Source of the DNA: SHLQ01 sp964196045
Lineage (GTDB): Bacteria; Actinomycetota; Acidimicrobiia; Acidimicrobiales; SHLQ01
Length of the DNA stretch: 12,063 nt
Direction of reading: 5' to 3'
NCBI GenBank assembly: GCA_964196045.1
Contig: CAXMRH010000196.1
Span: forward strand, 1 to 12,063
In this document: positions 6,933-12,063 of the stretch, piece by piece
Position numbering within the stretch: the stretch's first letter is position 1
Layout of the letters: every line of letters begins with the position of its first letter
The notes under the pieces: model-generated
Seen by the model: only the letters and a program-made list of their open reading frames with translations
Database searches by the model: none
What the model was told of the DNA's origin: nothing
Program-made: the position numbers and the translations under genes

Positions 6933-7873
6933 CCACCGCCACGATGGACAAGGGTGTCGGTGCCCGGATCTACCGTCGACTGACCAGTATGCCGATCTGG
7001 GCACTCTGGCTCATGGTCGCCTTGTGGACGTTTCCGAGCGTCAGCCTTTTCCTCAACTCGTTCCGCGATCGAAGCGACCAGCAGAACACCGGATTTTGGC
7101 AGATGGGCGGCGAGCTTGATCGACTGACGTTTGACAACTATCGAACTGTGCTCTCCGAGGGTGGCGCAACAGATTTGTCTCAGTCGCTCATCAGTTCGTT
7201 CGCCATTGCGATTCCGGCGACGATCATCCCAATTGCGTTCGCCTCGTTCGCGGCGTACGGGTTCGCGTGGATCGACTTCAAGGGTCGGGACTGGATGTTC
7301 ATTGCAACCATATCTCTGCTGGCCGTACCGCTGCAGGTGGCTCTGATCCCGCTGTTGCAGACCTACGTCGGTGGCGCCCACTGGACGCTCCCATTCACCG
7401 ATCGGACACTCACGCTCGTGCCCGACCTCGATCTGAACACCCGCGGTGGTGTCTCCGTTTGGTTAACACACACCGGCTTCGCGATGCCGTTTTCGATCTT
7501 CCTGCTCCACAACTACATCTCGGAACTGCCCAAGGAGGTGATGGAGTCTGCGCGCTTGGATGGTGCTAGCCACTTCACGATCTTCTGGCGCTTGGTTCTG
7601 CCGCTTTCGGTTCCTGCGCTTGCTGCGTTCGCGATCTTCCAGTTCCTGTGGACGTGGAATGACTTCCTCATCGCCGTCACGATGCTCAGTGGAGGCAACC
7701 CGGTCGACCTCCCGACCACTGTGCTGATTCAAAGTTTGGCCGGCGACTTCGGGCGCAATGAACACATCCTTCCTGCAGGCGCATTCGTGCAGGCGTTCGT
7801 GCCACTTGTGGTGTTCTTTAGCTTGCAGCGTTATTTCGTTCGCGGCCTCCTGGCAGGTTCGGTCAAGGGCTAA
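6929..7873 (+). CDS. Sugar ABC transporter permease 2 (AglG/MalG type)
   Basis: The product has 314 residues, slightly over the usual MalG-family size. Membrane segments are visible at about 23-43, 90-112, 123-145, 177-195, 227-250 and 283-303. The EAA-type loop EVMESARLDGASHFTIFWRL (203-222) is followed by VLPLSVPAL, and LQRYFVRGLLAGSVKG is the characteristic C-terminus of the family. With permease 1 it forms the membrane channel fed by the upstream lipoprotein. The ATGA overlap with permease 1 implies translational coupling. The periplasmic stretch 147-175 is a plausible AglG-type insertion. The next gene's frame begins right after the TAA. Confidence 0.94.
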   Translation: MTTATMDKGVGARIYRRLTSMPIWALWLMVALWTFPSVSLFLNSFRDRSDQQNTGFWQMGGELDRLTFDNYRTVLSEGGATDLSQSLISSFAIAIPATIIPIAFASFAAYGFAWIDFKGRDWMFIATISLLAVPLQVALIPLLQTYVGGAHWTLPFTDRTLTLVPDLDLNTRGGVSVWLTHTGFAMPFSIFLLHNYISELPKEVMESARLDGASHFTIFWRLVLPLSVPALAAFAIFQFLWTWNDFLIAVTMLSGGNPVDLPTTVLIQSLAGDFGRNEHILPAGAFVQAFVPLVVFFSLQRYFVRGLLAGSVKG

Positions 7874-7942
7874 CTCATCTCCGAACTGCAGATCCCCTCC
7901 AGCACTCAGGTTGGCGAGGCGCAACAACGCCTCGTCAACCTG

Positions 7943-8824
7943 GTGCGCAGGACGCCGGTGCTCGAGGTCGCCGACAACGCGATACTCGGGGAGAGTGCCG
8001 GGCAGGGTTCCGGTCGGTTTGTGCTGAAGCTCGAACAGCTTCAACACAGCGGAACATTCAAGGCTCGCGGTGCGTCGAACTATCTCGCCTCGATGCCGAT
8101 CAGCGCTGTTGGTGTCGTTGCGGCCTCCGGCGGCAACCATGGCGCCGCGGTTGCCTGGGCCGCCCGTCGTGCAGGACATGCAGCGACGATCTTCGTCCCC
8201 ACGATCTCCGCGCCAGCGAAGGTCGAGCGACTGCGCTCCTATGGAGCCGACGTCCGACAAGTGGGTGACGTGTACGCCGAGTCGCTCGAGGCAAGCCTCG
8301 AGTTCCAGGCTCAGAGCGGCGCAACGTCGATCCACGCGTACAACCATCCGGTCGTAATGGCTGGTGCCGGAACGACAGGTGCTGAGTTCGTCGATCAAGC
8401 CGAGGGACTCGACACGATTCTTGTCGCATGCGGCGGCGGCGGTTTGGCCGGTGGGATCGCGTGCGCCGTGGAATCGGATGTCACGGTCGTCGTGTGCGAA
8501 ACGGTGACCACGAATGCGTACGCAGCTGCCGTTGCTGCAGGTGCACCGGTCGACGTTGTCGTCAGCGGTCTCGCTGCGGATGCGCTCGGCGCGACCCGGA
8601 TCGGCGAGCTGCCATGGGCTGCGTTGTCACGGCACGGCGCACCGAGCGTGCTGGTTTCCGACGAGGAGCTCGTCGAGGCGCAAGAGCACGTGTGGAACGA
8701 GTTCAGGTTGATCGTTGAACCATCGGCGGCAGCACCGGTCGCTGCCCTTCGATCGGGCCGCTACGAAGCCGAACCGGGCGAGCGCGTGGGCATCCTTTTG
8801 TGCGGCGCAAACACCTCTCGCTGA
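7943..8824 (+). CDS. PLP-dependent enzyme of the serine/threonine dehydratase family (fold type II)
   Basis: The product has 293 residues from GTG 7943. Visible blocks are the N-terminal RRTPVLEV, SGTFKARGA with Schiff-base Lys40, the carboxylate-binding ASGGNHGAAVAWAA (61-74), PTISAPAKVERLRSYGADV, the phosphate-binding glycine loop CGGGGLAGGIA (163-173) and LLCGANTS near the end. Family members eliminate water from serine or threonine to give 2-oxoacids and ammonia; racemases and other beta-eliminases share the fold, so the substrate is open. The open frame and family-like sequence (VGEAQQRLVNLVRRTP) extend upstream of the GTG to the TAA of permease 2. The natural start may therefore be non-canonical: ATC 7877 with AAGGG seven bases upstream, or CTG 7886. 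It is probably co-transcribed with the permeases. Its role in a sugar locus is unexplained; it could be a passenger. It converges on the next gene with only seven bases between stops. Confidence 0.88.
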   Translation: MRRTPVLEVADNAILGESAGQGSGRFVLKLEQLQHSGTFKARGASNYLASMPISAVGVVAASGGNHGAAVAWAARRAGHAATIFVPTISAPAKVERLRSYGADVRQVGDVYAESLEASLEFQAQSGATSIHAYNHPVVMAGAGTTGAEFVDQAEGLDTILVACGGGGLAGGIACAVESDVTVVVCETVTTNAYAAAVAAGAPVDVVVSGLAADALGATRIGELPWAALSRHGAPSVLVSDEELVEAQEHVWNEFRLIVEPSAAAPVAALRSGRYEAEPGERVGILLCGANTSR

Positions 8825-8831
8825 TCCGGAT

Positions 8832-9935
8832 TCAACTGGATTGAGGGATGACCTCGTCGAGGCGGACAGGGCGATTCTCAGCGATGGAGCGGTGAGCTGC
8901 TTCACCCATGGCGACGGACCACATGCCGTCCTCCAGAGTCACCTTGGCCTCGATGCCCTCACGAATCGCTGTCGCGAAGTCGACGTGTTCCAGGTAGCTC
9001 GATCCGTGGTGGAGGCCTTCGTGACGAATCTGATCGTTCACGATGTGTCGAGTCTCCACGTTGTTCATGTTCGCAACCGCTTCCGCTCCGTCCATGTGGT
9101 GCACACCAAGGTGTAGTACCGACGATGGCATCCGCGCGTCGACTTTGCCCTTTGAGCCGACAACGGAGAGCTCTTCTTGGTCTTTGCTTGCTTCGGCGAA
9201 CAGGCAGAGGTCGAGCATGGCCCGTGCCCCACCCTCGTAGTCGACGATGACGAACGCATTGTCGAGGATGTCCGGCCGCTCGCCGTCATACGTCTCATCG
9301 AGGTGGTTGACATCTTGAGCGCCAGAGGCGAACACCTGCACAGGACGGGTCCCGATCAGGAGGTTCATGAGGTCGAAGTAGTGGCAGGTCTTCTCGACCA
9401 AGGTACCCCCGGTGTTCCGACTGAAGCGGTTCCAGTCGCCGACCTTCTCGAGGAATGGATGACGGTGTTCCTGGATCTTGACCATCTTGATGTCGCCCGT
9501 GGCGCCGTTGTGAACTTCGGTGATCAGTGCGGCGACTGCTGGCAGGTACCGGTATTCGAGACCGACCCAGATGACGCCGTCATATCCGTCAGCCAGCTCC
9601 ATGAGTTCGAGGCAGTCGGCGGTGGTCGTGCAGAGCGGTTTTTCACACAGGGCATGTTTTCCGGACGTAATGACATCGCGCATGACGTCGATGTGCGTGA
9701 AGTTTGGCGTCACCACGACCACGGCGTCGATCGCTGGATCGGCGAGAAGATCGCGGTAATCGGAGTACTCAGCAGTGCCCTCTCCAGCCGCTGCCAGCCC
9801 GTTTGCTCGGGACCCCGCATCGCTATCGGCGATGGCCACGACGCTGGTGTCATCGAGGCTCAAGATGTTGTTGATGTGCTCGATGCCCATCATGCCGGTA
9901 CCGATGATTCCATAGCGAATGTGCTCATTGATCAT
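8832..9935 (-). CDS. Gfo/Idh/MocA-family protein, candidate GH188-type NAD+-dependent sulfoquinovosidase
   Basis: The product has 367 residues, full length. The Rossmann domain shows GIIGTGMMG (9-17), VVVTPNFTH (73-81) and the diagnostic CEKPL (97-101). The C-terminal domain carries EHRHPFLEKVGDWNRFSRNT (156-175) and GGTLVEKTCHYFDLMN (176-191), with Lys182 and His185 in the usual catalytic positions. Most relatives are NAD(P)-dependent sugar or inositol dehydrogenases. GH109 and GH188 members instead cleave glycosides by transient C3 oxidation, and GH188 enzymes are NAD+-dependent sulfoquinovosidases found in sulfosugar clusters lacking a GH31 enzyme. The position here, sharing an operator with the reductase and monooxygenase operon and with no GH31 in view, makes a GH188 role plausible. 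A plain dehydrogenase is the alternative. O3 with a TACATT -10 box sits 40 bases upstream. The GH188 assignment is inference; the superfamily is certain. Confidence 0.88.
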   Translation of the reverse strand: MINEHIRYGIIGTGMMGIEHINNILSLDDTSVVAIADSDAGSRANGLAAAGEGTAEYSDYRDLLADPAIDAVVVVTPNFTHIDVMRDVITSGKHALCEKPLCTTTADCLELMELADGYDGVIWVGLEYRYLPAVAALITEVHNGATGDIKMVKIQEHRHPFLEKVGDWNRFSRNTGGTLVEKTCHYFDLMNLLIGTRPVQVFASGAQDVNHLDETYDGERPDILDNAFVIVDYEGGARAMLDLCLFAEASKDQEELSVVGSKGKVDARMPSSVLHLGVHHMDGAEAVANMNNVETRHIVNDQIRHEGLHHGSSYLEHVDFATAIREGIEAKVTLEDGMWSVAMGEAAHRSIAENRPVRLDEVIPQSS

Positions 9936-9974
9936 GTGTTCAGCCTAGCCGACGAGTTCCGTTGATTTGAAAGG

Positions 9975-9980
9975 AATGTA
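9975..9980 (-). promoter_or_regulatory. Probable -10 box of the Gfo/Idh/MocA gene
   Basis: On the minus strand the O3 site ends in TACATT, in exactly the register seen at lacI and the transporter operon. The predicted leader to ATG 9935 is about 33 bases. Confidence 0.5.
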
Positions 9981-9990
9981 AACGCTTGCA
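9977..9990 (-). promoter_or_regulatory. LacI-family operator O3 in the divergent promoter region
   Basis: On the minus strand the site reads TGCAAGCGTTTACA, one base different from O2. It lies between the oppositely oriented Gfo/Idh/MocA and aldo/keto reductase genes, so one repressor dimer could control both directions. Confidence 0.86.
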
Positions 9991-10016
9991 ACGCGACCGT
10001 CCAGCTGTTGTACGCT
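9986..10016 (+). promoter_or_regulatory. Probable leaderless promoter of the reductase-monooxygenase operon
   Basis: TACGCT at 10011-10016 occupies -12 to -7 if transcription starts on the A of ATG 10023. TTGCAA at 9986-9991, 19 bases upstream, could serve as the -35 and overlaps O3. No Shine-Dalgarno precedes ATG 10023, which fits a leaderless message. Confidence 0.5.
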
Positions 10017-10022
10017 GACCTG

Positions 10023-10931
10023 ATGACAACAAATCTTGTGACGAGTTCCTCCCGTCGGCTCGGAGCCAACGGGCCTGAGGTCGGGGCGCTCGGGTACGGA
10101 ACGTGGCGCCTGACTTCCGAGAACGTGGCCACCAACCAAGAACTGATCGAGACGGCCCTGGATGCCGGCATGAACCTGATCGACACAGCTGACGTGTACG
10201 GCCTCGATCACGGGGGCACGGGCTTTGGGCAGAACGAAGAACGTCTCGGAGCCGTCCTGGCCGCGGCCCCAGCACTTCGCGAGCGGATGGTCCTCGCGAC
10301 GAAGGGCGGGATCATGCCGCCACTTCCGTACGACTCAAGCCCGGAGTATCTTCGCTCCGCCGTCGATGCGTCACTCACGCGTCTTTGCGTCGAGTCCATC
10401 GACCTCTGGCAGATCCATCGCGCAGACCTGTTCACGCACCCGGCGGATGTGGCCGCGACGCTCGATGCGCTGATTGCTGAAGGCAAGATCGTAATGGTCG
10501 GCGTCTCGAACTTCACCGTGGACCAATACGATGCTCTCGCCGCGCACCTCAAGGCGCCAATTGTTTCGACGCAGCCTGAGTACTCGGTCGCCCAGCTCGC
10601 ACCTCTCCGCGATGGCACGTTCGACCGGTGCATGCGCGACGGTATTGTCCCACTGGCGTGGAGTCCTCTGGCCGGGGGACGACTGTTCAGCGGTGATGGA
10701 GTCCGTCAGGAGCTGCTCGACGTCCTCGACCGTTTGGCCGAGCGCGAGCACACGGATCGGGCAACGATCGCGATCGCGTTCGTGCTGGCCCATCCGTCGA
10801 AGCCAGTCGCGCTTCTCGGAACACAGACGCCGGCGCGTCTGACGAGCTCTCGAGCTGCGTTCGATGTCCACCTTGATCGAAACGATGTGTACGACATCGT
10901 TGCTGCAAGCGAAGGAGTACCACTGCCATGA
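10023..10931 (+). CDS. Aldo/keto reductase (YdhF/SmoB-like), putative 6-oxo-glucose reductase
   Basis: The 302-residue product folds as a TIM-barrel NADPH-dependent reductase. The catalytic tetrad is visible: Asp54 and Tyr59 in LIDTADVYG, Lys94 in LATKGG and His132 in WQIHRAD. Cofactor-binding blocks VGVSNFT, STQPEYS, PLAWSPLAGGRLF and ALLGTQTPARL follow in order. Similarity is closest to E. coli YdhF, the group I also associate with SmoB. In the sulfo-SMO pathway SmoB reduces 6-oxo-glucose, left after desulfonation of sulfoquinovose, to glucose. Its ATGA overlap with the monooxygenase gene supports that pairing. ATG 10023 is preferred over TTG 10008 because the conserved region begins later and a promoter fits a leaderless start. 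Regulation is likely through O3. The substrate is inferred from context; the fold and cofactor are not in doubt. Confidence 0.92.
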   Translation: MTTNLVTSSSRRLGANGPEVGALGYGTWRLTSENVATNQELIETALDAGMNLIDTADVYGLDHGGTGFGQNEERLGAVLAAAPALRERMVLATKGGIMPPLPYDSSPEYLRSAVDASLTRLCVESIDLWQIHRADLFTHPADVAATLDALIAEGKIVMVGVSNFTVDQYDALAAHLKAPIVSTQPEYSVAQLAPLRDGTFDRCMRDGIVPLAWSPLAGGRLFSGDGVRQELLDVLDRLAEREHTDRATIAIAFVLAHPSKPVALLGTQTPARLTSSRAAFDVHLDRNDVYDIVAASEGVPLP

Positions 10932-12037
10932 ATAACGCCGCCGATAGCGGAAGGCCCGATTCCGTCGAAGTCGCCTGGTTCGGAGCGCTCTGCGACGACG
11001 ACTACGAGTTCCTCGGCGTTCCCGAGACGTCGCTTCAGAGCTCCTGGGACCATTGTTCGACCATCGTCAAAACGGCCGATCGGCTTGGTTTCGACAACGT
11101 GCTGCTTCCTTCGGGTTATCAACTCGGGATCGATTCGACAGCGTTCGCCTCCGGTATCGCGACGCACACCGAGCAGATCCAGCTGCTCCTCGCGGTTCGC
11201 ATGGGAGAGATGTGGCTTCCACAACTCGCACGGCAGATAGCGACAATCGATCAGATGGCCGGCGGCCGTCTCCTGGTCAACATCATCTCGAGTGACATGC
11301 CTGGAGAAGCGCTCGAATCGGCGCCTCGTTATCAACGGACACGTGAATGGATGCACGTTCTGCGTGCGCTTCTCAATGGCGAGTCGATCGATTTCCATGG
11401 CGACTTCGTCGACCTGGTCGTCGACCCACCACGGCTTCGTACGGTCTCGGGGTATTGCCCACCGTTCTACTTCGGCGGTTTCAGCCCCGCTGCGAAGGAC
11501 ACAGCTGCCGAGCACGCCGATGTGTTCCTCACCTGGCCAGACACGGTCTCGGGCGTGTCCGACACGGTTGAGGACATGCGATCTCGAGCTGCCGCGTACG
11601 ATCGCGAGCTGAAGTATGGACTTCGTGCGCACGTGATCGTTCGCGAGACCGAAGACGAAGCTCGGGCAGCAGCGACTCGTCTTTTGTCCAAACTGGACGA
11701 TGATGAGGGCGAGAAAATCCGTCAGAAGTCGCTCGACACGGCGTCGGCTGGCGTCGCCAAACAGAATGCACTCCGCGATGCGGCAGAAGACGACGGATTC
11801 GTCGAGGCGAACCTGTGGACCGGTGTCGGCCGCGCACGGAGCGGAGCAGGCGCAGCGATCGTTGGCGACCCCGACCAAGTGCTCGCCAAGTTGCATGCCT
11901 ATCGAGATGTGGGAATCGGTGCATTCATTCTGTCGGGGTACACCCATGCTGCCGAAGCAGACCTCTTCGCGAAGTATGTCCTCCCGAACATCGAGCACGG
12001 CAAGCTCTACAAAGACTCGACTACATTGCCTCGATGA
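10928..12037 (+). CDS. LLM-class flavin-dependent sulfonate monooxygenase (SsuD/SmoC type)
   Basis: The product has 369 residues and is recognisably collinear with E. coli alkanesulfonate monooxygenase SsuD. Diagnostic blocks are TADRLGFDNVLLPSG (49-63), FYFGGFSPAA (180-189), FLTWPDT (200-206), GLRAHVIVRETEDEA (231-245), LSKLDDD (253-259), NLWTGVGRARSGAGAAIVG (295-313) and FILSGYTH (333-340). SsuD active-site residues Arg226, His228, Arg297 and Tyr331 correspond to Arg233, His235, Arg304 and Tyr338. The enzyme uses reduced FMN and oxygen to split a C-S bond, giving an aldehyde and sulfite. SmoC acts this way on sulfoquinovose. Sugar ABC transport, an AKR partner and LacI control favour a sulfosugar over simple alkanesulfonates. 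GAAGGAG lies ten bases before the overlapping ATG. The flavin reductase that must supply FMNH2 is not in the window. It ends with an ATGA overlap to the next gene. Confidence 0.93.
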   Translation: MNNAADSGRPDSVEVAWFGALCDDDYEFLGVPETSLQSSWDHCSTIVKTADRLGFDNVLLPSGYQLGIDSTAFASGIATHTEQIQLLLAVRMGEMWLPQLARQIATIDQMAGGRLLVNIISSDMPGEALESAPRYQRTREWMHVLRALLNGESIDFHGDFVDLVVDPPRLRTVSGYCPPFYFGGFSPAAKDTAAEHADVFLTWPDTVSGVSDTVEDMRSRAAAYDRELKYGLRAHVIVRETEDEARAAATRLLSKLDDDEGEKIRQKSLDTASAGVAKQNALRDAAEDDGFVEANLWTGVGRARSGAGAAIVGDPDQVLAKLHAYRDVGIGAFILSGYTHAAEADLFAKYVLPNIEHGKLYKDSTTLPR

Positions 12038-12063
12038 CAGAGATCCGTTTCCCTGAAGGGTTC
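12034..12063 (+). CDS. Start of a further operon gene, possibly a GH1 glycosidase (partial)
   Basis: An ATG overlaps the monooxygenase stop as ATGA and opens the frame MTEIRFPEGF to the window edge. The overlap argues for a real, translationally coupled gene. FPEGF shortly after the start is how many family GH1 beta-glycosidases begin (FPxGFLWG). Ten codons cannot settle this; the missing flavin reductase or another enzyme remains possible. Confidence 0.5.
   Translation, partial: MTEIRFPEGF

Noticed and set aside
5945..7381. 478-codon open frame on the minus strand across the permease junction
   Set aside because: It is antisense to both permeases, with no recognisable domain and no ribosome site. 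It is a by-product of codon bias.
8824..8831. Terminator between the convergent PLP-enzyme and Gfo/Idh/MocA genes
   Set aside because: Only seven bases separate the stops. ATCCGGAT is a short palindrome and cannot form a useful terminator hairpin.
10706..11998. 430-codon open frame opposite the monooxygenase
   Set aside because: The plus strand encodes an SsuD-like enzyme with all active-site residues in order, while the antisense product is Arg/Asp-rich and motif-free.
1..12063. tRNA, rRNA, CRISPR array, insertion sequence, attachment site or replication origin
   Set aside because: No cloverleaf, direct-repeat array, transposase or terminal inverted repeats were seen, and coding is dense with no intergenic gap over about 250 bases.

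Overview
The window looks like a stretch of an actinobacterial chromosome, with Acidimicrobiia/Ilumatobacter-like as my best guess. The clues are moderately high GC, GTG/TTG starts, an Ala/Asp-rich lipoprotein stalk, an AglE/AglF/AglG-type sugar ABC transporter without its own ATPase, and near-leaderless promoters. The lineage is inferred from style and was not tested.

Left end (1-1715, minus strand): a class I fructose-bisphosphate aldolase, a hairpin terminator, then an AhpD-like protein whose frame is interrupted by TGA exactly where the second cysteine of the CxxCxxxH redox motif belongs. The frame continues past the TGA with family-like sequence to the window edge, so I read this as a probable selenoprotein (CxxUxxxH).

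Centre and right (1935-12063): one LacI-controlled catabolic locus. A LacI regulator, a lipoprotein sugar-binding protein, two permeases (the first with about 300 extra N-terminal membrane residues) and a PLP-dependent Ser/Thr-dehydratase-like gene run on the plus strand. A Gfo/Idh/MocA protein lies on the minus strand. Divergent from it run an aldo/keto reductase, an SsuD/SmoC-type flavin-dependent sulfonate monooxygenase and the first ten codons of a further gene (GH1-glycosidase-like start), joined by ATGA overlaps. Three near-identical 14-bp operators (TGCAARCGKTTACA) sit before lacI, before the binding protein and in the divergent Gfo/Idh/MocA-reductase promoter region, so the whole set is probably one local regulon. 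Each overlaps a TACAWT -10 box in the same register.

Interpretation: a sulfolytic sulfoquinovose pathway of the sulfo-SMO type. The glycoside or sugar is imported, the Gfo/Idh/MocA protein may be a GH188-like NAD+-dependent sulfoquinovosidase, the monooxygenase releases sulfite and leaves 6-oxo-glucose, and the reductase makes glucose for glycolysis. The family calls are solid; the substrate is inferred from gene content. The flavin reductase, a classical GH31 sulfoquinovosidase, the transporter ATPase and any sulfite-handling gene are not in the window.
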